Shown piece after piece: positions 57,606-64,000 of a stretch of 64,000 bases of DNA. Each line of letters starts with the position of its first letter. The stretch's first letter is position 1. The DNA lies in the NCBI RefSeq assembly GCF_006542765.1, contig NZ_SKCD01000008.1, forward strand, positions 108,343 to 172,342, written 5' to 3'. The notes under the pieces were generated by a model that was given only the letters and a program-made list of their open reading frames with translations, was not told the origin of the DNA and did no database searches. The position numbers and the translations under genes were made by a program. Origin of the DNA: Paenibacillus luteus (GTDB taxonomy: Bacteria; Bacillota; Bacilli; Paenibacillales; Paenibacillaceae).

Positions 57606-58853
57606 ATGCGCACGGTGGGACTTATTGTCGAATACAACCCATTTCATAACGGTCATTTGTATCATTTGCAACAATCGGCCAAAATAACGCAAACAGACGC
57701 AGTCGTAGCCGTAATGAGCGGACATTTCCTGCAGCGCGGTGAACCAGCCTTGCTCGACAAATGGGCCCGGACCAAAATGGCGCTAGAAGGCGGCTGCGAT
57801 CTCGTCATCGAGCTTCCCGTGGCTTATGCAACGCAAGCTGCCGAATGGTTTGCTTACGGTGCAGTATCCTTGTTGGAAGCAACAGGCGTTGTAGACAGCT
57901 TCTGCTTCGGTACCGAGAACGGAGACCTTGCACCCCTGCTCCAGGCTGCCCAGATCGTTGCAGACGAGCCTGCTGCTTTCAAAAGCCTGCTTATGCAGCG
58001 GCTTCAAACCGGTGTAAGCTACCCAAGCGCATACAGCAGCGCCATCACCAGCTATTTATCAGATCAAGGATATGTCGATGCCGTTAATTTTCCATTTGCG
58101 CTTCCCAATCATACGTTAGGCCTTCACTATCTGATTGCTCACCATCGATTGAAAGGAAAAATGGAACCCTTTACGATCACGCGCGAGAAAGCGCAGTATA
58201 GTCAACAAACCGTCACCGATCGCCAGATCGCAAGCGCAACAGCGATTCGCAAGTTGCTGCTTGAACAGCGTTCCCTCGAAGCAGCGCAAGCCTATGTGCC
58301 AGCGTCCACCTTCCGCATTTTACAGCAAGAATGGCTGGCTGGACATTGCCCGATGAGTTGGGAACCTTATACAAACGCGTTGCTTCATGCCATTCTTACT
58401 CGCACGCCAGCTCAGCTTGCCGAGATGCACGAAATAACGGAAGGGTTGGAGCATCGCATAGGAAATGCCATGCCAAAGCTTGCATCGCTCCAATTCGAAA
58501 GCTTGTTAGACACGTTGAAAACCAAGAGGTACACACGCACTAAGCTTCAACGTGCGCTTCTGGCGATTCTTCTTGGTCATCACAAAGCAGATTTCACTCC
58601 GGATCGACTCTTAGCAGGTGTTGAATATATAAGAGTACTAGGATTTTCGGAAAAAGGAAAGCAATTACTTCGCCGCATGCGCAGCACAGCAAAACTGCCG
58701 GTACTGCTTAGCGCCGCAAGAGCGTCCCAATCCTACCGTTATCTGGAGCTGGATACGCAGGCCAGCAGTGTTTATATGCTAGGGCAGCCCGGGTTCGCAT
58801 CGTCAAAATCCTTATTCCGTGATTTTATGGACAAGCCCATTACGATGGAATAA
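57606..58853 (+). CDS. tmcAL: tRNA(Met) cytidine acetate ligase TmcAL (YlbM)
   Basis: Forms N4-acetylcytidine at the wobble base of elongator tRNA-Met from acetate and ATP. 415 aa. The nucleotidyltransferase site is VGLIVEYNPFHNGHLYHLQQ (split in text as YNPFHNGH), with VMSGHFLQRGEPAL and DRQIASATAIRKLL. It is divergent from yceD and convergent with the ylbL gene. SD AGAGAGG precedes the ATG. Confidence 0.94.
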   Translation: MRTVGLIVEYNPFHNGHLYHLQQSAKITQTDAVVAVMSGHFLQRGEPALLDKWARTKMALEGGCDLVIELPVAYATQAAEWFAYGAVSLLEATGVVDSFCFGTENGDLAPLLQAAQIVADEPAAFKSLLMQRLQTGVSYPSAYSSAITSYLSDQGYVDAVNFPFALPNHTLGLHYLIAHHRLKGKMEPFTITREKAQYSQQTVTDRQIASATAIRKLLLEQRSLEAAQAYVPASTFRILQQEWLAGHCPMSWEPYTNALLHAILTRTPAQLAEMHEITEGLEHRIGNAMPKLASLQFESLLDTLKTKRYTRTKLQRALLAILLGHHKADFTPDRLLAGVEYIRVLGFSEKGKQLLRRMRSTAKLPVLLSAARASQSYRYLELDTQASSVYMLGQPGFASSKSLFRDFMDKPITME

Positions 58854-58888
58854 TATTATCGCGCAATAACGCTGGGATGTAAATACGA

Positions 58889-59950
58889 TTAAACGGACGC
58901 TGCTTCGAATGCCTCGATTTGATCCAAGGCTTCCTGCAGCGTTCCCACGCTAACAACATTCATATTAGTTCCAAGCGAGCTTGCCTTTGCCTTGGCTTCC
59001 TTGAAATTGCCCGCTGGCACTAGAAATAGCTCTGCTCCTTCACGGCTTGCTACGACAATCTTTTGTTTGATGCCGCCGATTGGGCCAACATTACCTTCTA
59101 TGGTAATCGTACCCGTCGCAGCGATCCGGTGCCCGCCAGATAAATCCCCCTCCGTCAAAAGATCCAAAGACTGCAATGCAAACACCAAGCCCGCAGAAGG
59201 TCCACCAATTTCTCCTGCCGCTATCGTTAAGCGCTTGTCCCCGTCTACTGGTTCTATGCTCCGCAGCTCCGTCAGATTCTTTATTCCGATCGCCTCCAGA
59301 AGCTGCACGTCTGTCATAAAAGCTTCTAATGTATCAGCTGGATACACGATGCTAAGCTTGGTGTCGCCCCGCTCCACTTCAAATATCAAAGGCTTATCCT
59401 TGCTGCTTCCACGCAGCCTCTCAAGCCACTCCTCACCGCTTCCAAAGTCGGTATTCCCATTAATCGCAAGCATCCGATCTCCAGCCTCGAAAGAGAAGCG
59501 CATAGGGAAGCCTTTTTCAGCGTTTGCAGCTACATCGGATATAATAATGCCTTCCGTGCGTGTCTCGTAGGGTAAACCCGCGTAGCGATACGCGGCTTCA
59601 ATGGCGTTATTTTGAGAGCCTTGCATGACGACGTTCAATCTTGCTGCATACTGTTCCTTTGAATACCCTCGGAGTACATCTTTTTTGAGGTGCAGCTCCA
59701 CATTCGAATTCCAGACCGACTGGATCGCGCGTAAAAAATTCGGCTCCGTCAATTTAACAGCCGTAAGCAATAAATCTCCCTCTCCAAGTTCATCCCCCTC
59801 TTCAATAGCTACCATTGGCTTGACCGGAACGGCTATGCCTGGTTCATAGGCAACATAAGGAGTAGGCGCATAAAGCAGCGCCCACATCAGAACAGCTGTA
59901 GACAACACATATAAAACCACACTACGTATATTGGATCCTTGCTTTAGCAT
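58889..59950 (-). CDS. ylbL: SepM/YlbL-type PDZ-Lon membrane protease
   Basis: 353 aa. An N-terminal membrane anchor (VVLYVLSTAVLMWALLYAP) is followed by a PDZ domain (AGDRMLAINGNTDFGSG) and a Lon-type catalytic domain. The Ser is in GEIGGPSAGLVFALQSL, the Lys in IGGIKQKIVVASREG. It probably cleaves secreted or membrane peptides, as SepM does in streptococci. ATG 59950 has SD GGAGG seven bases ahead. It is divergent from ylbJ. Confidence 0.93.
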   Translation of the reverse strand: MLKQGSNIRSVVLYVLSTAVLMWALLYAPTPYVAYEPGIAVPVKPMVAIEEGDELGEGDLLLTAVKLTEPNFLRAIQSVWNSNVELHLKKDVLRGYSKEQYAARLNVVMQGSQNNAIEAAYRYAGLPYETRTEGIIISDVAANAEKGFPMRFSFEAGDRMLAINGNTDFGSGEEWLERLRGSSKDKPLIFEVERGDTKLSIVYPADTLEAFMTDVQLLEAIGIKNLTELRSIEPVDGDKRLTIAAGEIGGPSAGLVFALQSLDLLTEGDLSGGHRIAATGTITIEGNVGPIGGIKQKIVVASREGAELFLVPAGNFKEAKAKASSLGTNMNVVSVGTLQEALDQIEAFEAASV

Positions 59951-60159
59951 ACGGAGGCCTCCATTTGAGCTTCCAAAATTCCAAACCAATTCTAACAACA
60001 ACCGCATGATGGACGCATTAGGACAGCCAGATGGTATAACCCAAGCATTACCGGCGTACTAATTAACGTATACGATTGTCCGAGCCTTCATGCTCAGCAT
60101 CTAATTGCGGACAAGTCAATGACGGTGTTCTCCCTTCGAAACAAAGGAGTTGAGTAGCT

Positions 60160-61392
60160 TTGGCTAAAACGGTTTTGCTTGCGTTCCTATCCCTCTTGCT
60201 TGTTGTCGCCATCATTTTACAGCCGGATGCTGCTTTCCAGTCTTCACTGAAAGGATTGACGGTGTGGTGGAGCATCGTTTTTCCCGGCTTGCTGCCTTTT
60301 CTCGTATTATATGAGTTAATTGCCGCCTTCGGGCTTGCGCATGCGATCGGAGCACTTCTGCAGCCGCTGATGGGCAGACTGTTCAAGCTGCCAGGCGAAG
60401 CAGCACTAACCATCGTAATGGGCTGGATGGGCGGTTACCCTGGAGGGGCGGAAGCAACAGCTTCCCTGCGTAAAAGAAACATCGTATCAAAACAACAGGG
60501 CCAGCGTCTGCTAGCCCTTTCTCACATGCCTAACCCCTTGTTTATGCTCGTCGTTATTGGGGCTGGTTTTCTGCATAAACCGATTGCCGGTTTCATTATC
60601 GCAACTGCGGTATGGCTTTCCGCGATTTGGATCATGCTGCTAATAACATTGTTTAGCCGGAAAGAGCAAAGTAATCTCCCTACGGCTAGTGCACACGCTG
60701 AAAACAAACAAAAACCAAGCATGCTTCATCAAGCTGCCGAGGCGCTCCGGCTAGGCCGAGAGCAGGATGGAAGAAGCTTTGGCAAAGCACTGGGCGATTC
60801 CGTAGCCACCAGCGTTCAAAAACTTATGATGATCGGCGGGTTTATGATTTTCGCGGCCGTTCTCGCCAAGCTTGCGGAGCCGCTCCTCTCCCCGCTTCTA
60901 GACCAGGCGGGTCTTGGCTTTATCGGCCAAGCTTTTTTTGAAGGCCATCTCGGCGCTTACGCCGCAGCGGTGTGGGATGCCCCTGGAACGAGTACGCTCG
61001 CCAATGCGGCTGCCATCGCCGCCGTGCTTGCCTGGAGCGGGTTAAGCGGTATCTTGCAAGCCGGCTACTCCATCTCTGGGACAGATCTGAAGCTGCTGCC
61101 CTTTATCGCCTGGAGAGCGGCTCATGCCGTGCACGCTTGTCTATTTATGGTTGTCCTGTGGCATCCAATTACATCGTTGCTGCGCCCTTTGCTTGCGCCC
61201 GGCTCTACACCAACCTTTGTTGCCTTCGATTCTCCAGATGACGCGTTAGGCACTTACTCCGCCGTACCCCTAAAAGTCAGTGAGCTTCCTTTATTATGGC
61301 AGCACTCCCTGACAGCCTGTGCAATCATTGCACTGATCGTTATTGCTTTAGCCATAATGCTGCTCCCCTATCGAAAAACCCAAAAAACATGA
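60160..61392 (+). CDS. ylbJ: Sporulation integral membrane protein YlbJ
   Basis: 410 aa with about eight membrane helices and two Gate-type segments (GLLPFLVLYELIAAFGLAHA, shown here in part; WDAPGTSTLANAAAIAAVLA). GWMGGYPGGAEATASL is characteristic. It is needed for spore cortex formation in Bacillus under sigma-E. The start is TTG 60160 with SD AAAGGAG. A TATACGAT near 60068 resembles a sigma-E -10 but is not well supported. Confidence 0.92.
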   Translation: MAKTVLLAFLSLLLVVAIILQPDAAFQSSLKGLTVWWSIVFPGLLPFLVLYELIAAFGLAHAIGALLQPLMGRLFKLPGEAALTIVMGWMGGYPGGAEATASLRKRNIVSKQQGQRLLALSHMPNPLFMLVVIGAGFLHKPIAGFIIATAVWLSAIWIMLLITLFSRKEQSNLPTASAHAENKQKPSMLHQAAEALRLGREQDGRSFGKALGDSVATSVQKLMMIGGFMIFAAVLAKLAEPLLSPLLDQAGLGFIGQAFFEGHLGAYAAAVWDAPGTSTLANAAAIAAVLAWSGLSGILQAGYSISGTDLKLLPFIAWRAAHAVHACLFMVVLWHPITSLLRPLLAPGSTPTFVAFDSPDDALGTYSAVPLKVSELPLLWQHSLTACAIIALIVIALAIMLLPYRKTQKT

Positions 61393-61436
61393 TAGAGATA
61401 CAGATAGAGTTTATATACCTTTTACCTATGAAACCA

Positions 61437-61940
61437 TTAGCTCTTTGCTTTATATTTCTCGCGTAATTGCTGCTCTACGACCGGAGGTACAAGCTCGTGC
61501 ACAGCTCCATGAAATTGCGCTATTTCCTTCACTATACTCGAACTTAAGTAGGAATACTTCGGATTAGTCATCATAAACATGGTATCGATCTCAGCATCAA
61601 GAAGATGATTGGTTGACGCCAACTGCAGCTCGTATTCAAAATCCGTTACCGAACGAATTCCTCTAATAATAACGTTGGCTTGGCGCGATTTCATGAAACG
61701 GACGAGCAGATCTCGAAAGCTGTCAATTTCAACATTTGGTATATCTCGCGTAACTTCCGACAAGAGCGCCTTGCGCTCTTCTACGCTGAACAACGGATTT
61801 TTGCTTGAATTATTCAATACAGCTACAATTAACCGGTCAAATTGCTTAGCGGATCTACGAATAATATCCAAATGACCATACGTAACCGGGTCAAAAGTGC
61901 CCGGATAAACCGCGACTCGCTCTTGTTTATTCATTAACAT
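61437..61940 (-). CDS. coaD: Phosphopantetheine adenylyltransferase
   Basis: Coenzyme A synthesis enzyme, 167 aa. The nucleotide-binding motif is [20 protein letters not shown] and the ISSTxxR-like end is [34 protein letters not shown] is also diagnostic. ATG 61940 follows SD GGGGGAG at six bases and overlaps rsmD by 14 bp. Confidence 0.97.
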   Translation of the reverse strand: MLMNKQERVAVYPGTFDPVTYGHLDIIRRSAKQFDRLIVAVLNNSSKNPLFSVEERKALLSEVTRDIPNVEIDSFRDLLVRFMKSRQANVIIRGIRSVTDFEYELQLASTNHLLDAEIDTMFMMTNPKYSYLSSSIVKEIAQFHGAVHELVPPVVEQQLREKYKAKS

Positions 61941-62520
61941 CTGATTCTCCCCCGTCGTGACTGCCAGCGTTGTAGTATTGGTAAATCGACACGGCGGTAT
62001 CTCCGTACTTCGCGTGCTTTAATCGGTCAAATTGTTCAAGCTGCTCCGGATAGGCATGCGCGGCATCGTGCTCGACGACAATGATTGCATCCTGCTCGAG
62101 CATTTCATTGGCCGCAAGTTGAGCCATCAAACTATCCATCGTAATCAATTTGTATGGCGGGTCAAGAAAAACAAGCCGGAACCTCTGCTCCCGCTTCGCT
62201 AGCGCTTTCAATGCACGCTCTGCATCATTCCTATAAATTTCAGCGGCACTGCCCATCTTCGCCGTTTCGACGTTGAGACGGATCGTATCGACACTTATTT
62301 TCTCACGGTCTATAAACACCGTTCGTTCGATTCCTCTGCTCCAAGCTTCAATGCCTAATCCCCCCGTACCTGCGAACAGGTCCAGCGCCATTCCACCATC
62401 GAAGTAAGGTCCAATCATGCTGAAAATAGCTTCCTTCACCTTATCCGTTGTCGGCCTCGTGTTCATACCAGGCACAGCCTTCAGCGTGCGGCCCTTGGCC
62501 TCGCCCGCAATGACTCTCAC
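61927..62520 (-). CDS. rsmD: 16S rRNA (guanine-966-N2)-methyltransferase RsmD
   Basis: 197 aa. The SAM site is [18 protein letters not shown] and the catalytic motif FLDPPYK. The N-terminus [11 protein letters not shown] is typical. GTG 62520 follows SD AAGGGGG. It is cotranscribed with coaD. A TGG-TACGAT extended -10 lies near 62555-62563. Confidence 0.96.
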   Translation of the reverse strand: MRVIAGEAKGRTLKAVPGMNTRPTTDKVKEAIFSMIGPYFDGGMALDLFAGTGGLGIEAWSRGIERTVFIDREKISVDTIRLNVETAKMGSAAEIYRNDAERALKALAKREQRFRLVFLDPPYKLITMDSLMAQLAANEMLEQDAIIVVEHDAAHAYPEQLEQFDRLKHAKYGDTAVSIYQYYNAGSHDGGESDVNE

Positions 62521-62540
62521 TGCAATTGCCCCCTTCTATC

Positions 62541-62753
62541 TCATTCCCGCCTATCGTACCATAGAACCCCTTTCATAATAAAGTAGAAGGATGTCGAAAT
62601 ATGAGCATTACCTTTCTCCAAAACAAACTCAACAATATTCATTCGCAGACCCATGTATATTTTCCAGTTATGCGGACAAAATGTATTTATCGGCGTCGCA
62701 AGATGTCGTAGACAACCGCGGAGAAGACTTACGTTTCCCCATAAGCTCTTCAT
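62541..62753 (-). CDS. Small open frame of unknown function before rsmD
   Basis: 70 codons (MKSLWGNVSLLRG start). No family is recognised. SD GAGAGGAG lies seven bases ahead of the ATG, which is the only support. It ends 20 bp before rsmD and could be a leader peptide or chance. The opposite strand carries a terminator at its upstream edge. Confidence 0.3.
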   Translation of the reverse strand: MKSLWGNVSLLRGCLRHLATPINTFCPHNWKIYMGLRMNIVEFVLEKGNAHISTSFYFIMKGVLWYDRRE

Positions 62754-62777
62754 CCGGTTTCTCCTCTCCCATGAAAA

Positions 62778-62807
62778 GGAGCTCTCGAAAGAGGGCTCCG
62801 ATTTTTT
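62778..62807 (+). terminator. Orphan intrinsic terminator in the rsmD upstream region
   Basis: GGAGCTCTC and GAGGGCTCC pair (one mismatch) around GAAA, followed by GATTTTTT on the plus strand and TTTTC on the minus. No plus-strand gene precedes it. The preceding 120 bp is C-rich (TTTCCCC, CTCCTCTCCC), as in small regulatory RNAs. Confidence 0.6.
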
Positions 62808-62903
62808 GTGTAAATTCCTTTATTTATAAGGGTTTTAAGCATATTTGTAAAAGTTAAAGCTCTCATAAAATCCCTTTGTCGTTCATTTGTCGTTCTGTTT
62901 TTA

Positions 62904-62931
62904 AAATAAAAAACTCATCTAATAAATGAGC
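62904..62931 (-). terminator. Terminator after the 16-residue frame
   Basis: GCTCAT and ATGAGT pair with a short AT loop on the minus strand, followed by TTTTTTATTTT. It lies 16 bp after the small stop codon. Confidence 0.7.
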
Positions 62932-62946
62932 TAAAATGTTTACTAT

Positions 62947-62997
62947 TCATTCGTTGTAGATCATTTGCACAGTCCCGCCGACAAAGCTTTCAATCAT
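62947..62997 (-). CDS. 16-residue open frame under a LexA-like box
   Basis: MIESFVGGTVQMIYNE. An SD (GGAG) lies eight bases ahead, a LexA-like box 38 bp upstream, and a terminator 16 bp after. The N-terminus resembles the first residues of small LexA-linked proteins that I recall from Paenibacillus (…GRxVEIIYxDRxG…), so this may be a truncated relative or a true microprotein. Too short for firm recognition. Confidence 0.45.
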   Translation of the reverse strand: MIESFVGGTVQMIYNE

Positions 62998-63034
62998 TCC
63001 TATCACTCCAATGCGAATGTTCGTTCTTCAAACA

Positions 63035-63048
63035 CAAACAAATGTTCG
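63035..63048 (-). promoter_or_regulatory. LexA (DinR)-like box
   Basis: CGAACATTTGTTTG on the minus strand matches the Bacillus consensus CGAAC-N4-GTTCG at all but one fixed base. A second partial box (CGAACATTCG) lies about 13 bp downstream. No clear -10 could be fixed. Confidence 0.55.
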
Positions 63049-63055
63049 GTTTCGA

Positions 63056-63086
63056 GTAAAAAAAAACCCCCAGCGTTATTCGCTGG
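63056..63086 (-). terminator. Rho-independent terminator upstream of the LexA unit
   Basis: CCAGCG and CGCTGG pair around AATAA, followed by GGG and nine T on the minus strand. It isolates the LexA-box unit from transcripts upstream. Confidence 0.8.
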
Positions 63087-63150
63087 AGTCCACTTTTATA
63101 TACTAAATCATATCGCTTAAATCTCCCATTACTAGATAATATCAAAATAG

Positions 63151-63190
63151 AAAAGCCTCATAGCTAATGCTAAACTCGCAGGTGGCTTTT
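63151..63190 (-). terminator. Terminator after the Gln-X repeat gene
   Basis: AAAAGCC and GGCTTTT pair at the base, with an inner TAGC/GCTA helix, and a CTATTTTG tail on the minus strand. It lies 37 bp after the stop. Confidence 0.6.
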
Positions 63191-63226
63191 AAAAAGAGCA
63201 TACCATTGATCGTTGACACAACTACA

Positions 63227-63646
63227 TCAGGTTGGTGGTGGTGGAGGTGGCCAGTCACAAGGATTGATATTCACAATTGTTTTATCCGATTGCATCTGAC
63301 TTTGCATTTCCATTTGGAATTGTAATTGTGCCTGATGCTGTGCTTGTATTTGCGCTTGCAGTTGAATTTGCGCCTCTAATTGAGCCTGCGCTTGGGCTTG
63401 AAACTGCGACTGTACTTGGGCTTGAAATTGTAACTGGGTTTGTGCTTGGGCTTGTAACTGTGACTGTACTTGTGCCTGAAATTGTAGTTCGGATTGTGAT
63501 TGGGCTTGTAGCTGTGATTGTAATTGTGCTTGAAATTGCAATTGCTCCAATAATATGGTTTGTATTGAAACCGATTTACAAGAACGTTTTTTTCGCGGCG
63601 ATCTTTTTTTACAACTTTTCGTAACGACAATTTTTTTAACCGTCAT
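63227..63646 (-). CDS. Gln-X repeat protein with basic head and polyproline tail
   Basis: 139 aa, no family recognised. Residues 1-30 are basic with two Cys (KSCKKRSPRKKRSCKS). Residues 36-107 are four 18-residue tandem repeats of the type LQFQAQVQSQLQAQAQTQ, with a partial fifth; Gln occupies nearly every second place. The tail is NPCDWPPPPPPT. No signal or membrane segment is seen. Strict alternation suggests a beta-strand or fibre-forming coat-like protein (inference). An ATG with weak SD GGAG is used; GTG 63688 is in frame upstream. Confidence 0.75.
   Translation of the reverse strand: MTVKKIVVTKSCKKRSPRKKRSCKSVSIQTILLEQLQFQAQLQSQLQAQSQSELQFQAQVQSQLQAQAQTQLQFQAQVQSQFQAQAQAQLEAQIQLQAQIQAQHQAQLQFQMEMQSQMQSDKTIVNINPCDWPPPPPPT
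63287..63541 (-). repeat. 54-bp tandem repeats in the Gln-X gene
   Basis: Four full units and a partial fifth, each coding for 18 residues that begin LQFQAQ or a variant (fourth unit LEAQIQ). Copies two and three are most alike, a sign of recent duplication. Confidence 0.8.
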
Positions 63647-63880
63647 GCTTAATGAACACTCCATTTCATAGTTTGAATGAGTAACCACCTATTAAAGATA
63701 TGCTAGTATTTAAATAACGGACAAGACGAATGACATGGTATGTTCACACATTTTCTTATTCAATAGAACGATCTCACTCGTAAGCTAAACGAAAATATTA
63801 AAAATGATAGAAATTAGGTAGAATAAAACTCCAAGCGCCTGGGAAAATAGCAAAACAGCCCACCAAGCGATATTGATATG

Positions 63881-63937
63881 CTCCCATCATAGTAGACAGT
63901 AGAAAAAACAAAACCTCTACTTCTACCATGATGGGAG
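63881..63937 (+). promoter_or_regulatory. Long hairpin before the IS-like gene
   Basis: CTCCCATCAT (63881-63890) pairs with ATGATGGGAG (63928-63937); two further 5-bp helices (GTAGA/TCTAC, AGTAG/CTACT) extend it to about 20 bp. The 3' arm contains GGGAG, the SD for the TTG at 63946, and is followed by TTTTT. Such hairpins in IS elements block expression from outside transcripts. The rest of 63647-63880 is AT-rich with nothing recognised. Confidence 0.65.
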
Positions 63938-63945
63938 TTTTTGCT

Positions 63946-64000
63946 TTGTCAAAAAGGAGTCCAATTTCATTAGATGTAAAACTACAGGTTGTAAAAAGAT
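63946..64000 (+). CDS. Start of a probable IS3-family transposase OrfA (partial)
   Basis: Only 18 codons are visible (MSKRSPISLDVKLQVVKR); the frame is open at the right edge. The sequence resembles the start of the HTH_Tnp_1 domain of IS3-type OrfA. TTG is used with SD GGGAG eight bases ahead. The family call is tentative because of the short stretch; element ends were not defined. Confidence 0.5.
   Translation, partial: MSKRSPISLDVKLQVVKR

Noticed and set aside
62591..62857. 88-codon plus-strand frame before rsmD
   Set aside because: It runs through an intrinsic terminator, lacks an SD and matches nothing I know.
63287..63541. CRISPR-like array
   Set aside because: The repeats are 54-bp units in frame within a coding region, without unique spacers.

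Overview
The window is a stretch of a low-to-moderate GC Firmicutes chromosome, most likely Paenibacillus or a close relative. The gene order follows the Bacillus subtilis block that runs from rsmD/coaD (ylbH/ylbI) through fapR-plsX-fab, smc-ftsY-ffh, trmD-rplS, sucCD, topA and codY into the fla/che operon. FapR, CodY, HslV with an ATT-type N-terminus, TrmFO, a FlbD/SwrD homologue, YlbJ and SepM/YlbL all fit a spore-forming bacillus. No rRNA, tRNA or CRISPR array was seen. Nearly every gene is on the minus strand, so transcription runs from high to low coordinates.

Layout, right to left. 62.5-64 kb is an accessory edge. It holds the start of a probable IS3-type element with an inhibitory leader hairpin, a gene for a protein of 18-residue Gln-X repeats, a tiny LexA-box unit encoding 16 residues, and several terminators. 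57-62.5 kb holds rsmD-coaD, ylbJ, ylbL/sepM, tmcAL and the yceD-rpmF pair. 50-56.5 kb is the fatty-acid and phospholipid operon fapR-plsX-fabH-fabD-fabG-acpP-fabF, with a promoter and FapR operator in front. 41-50 kb holds rnc-smc-ftsY, then ylxM-ffh-rpsP-khpA, then rimM-trmD. A plus-strand surface protein gene (SLH plus CAP domains) separates trmD from rplS. 33-39 kb holds rplS-lepB-ylqF-rnhB, then a FliK-like/FlhB-C-like pair with yraN. A plus-strand comM/yifB gene with a terminator-like leader hairpin follows. 20.9-31.3 kb holds sucCD, dprA, topA, then trmFO-hslV-hslU-codY; codV/xerC, present here in B. subtilis, is missing. 1-20.9 kb is the flagellar operon flgB-flgC-fliEFGHIJ-motE-like-fliK-flgD-flg_new-flgE-flbD-fliL-fliM-fliY-cheY-fliOPQR-flhBAF, with flhF cut by the left window edge.

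The genes group into flagellar export and switch assembly, nutrient-responsive control and protein turnover (CodY, HslUV), co-translational targeting (SRP and FtsY), ribosome and tRNA maturation, membrane lipid synthesis under FapR, and chromosome maintenance (SMC, TopA, DprA).

Most notable observations: a pair of ungapped, about 78 percent identical 104-bp intergenic repeats next to terminators, with structure-preserving changes; the Gln-X repeat protein; the miniature LexA-controlled unit; the RBS-occluding hairpins before comM and the IS gene; and the stand-alone FliK-like/FlhB-C-like pair outside the flagellar operon. Several annotated starts are TTG or GTG, chosen because a good Shine-Dalgarno (SD) sequence lies just upstream.
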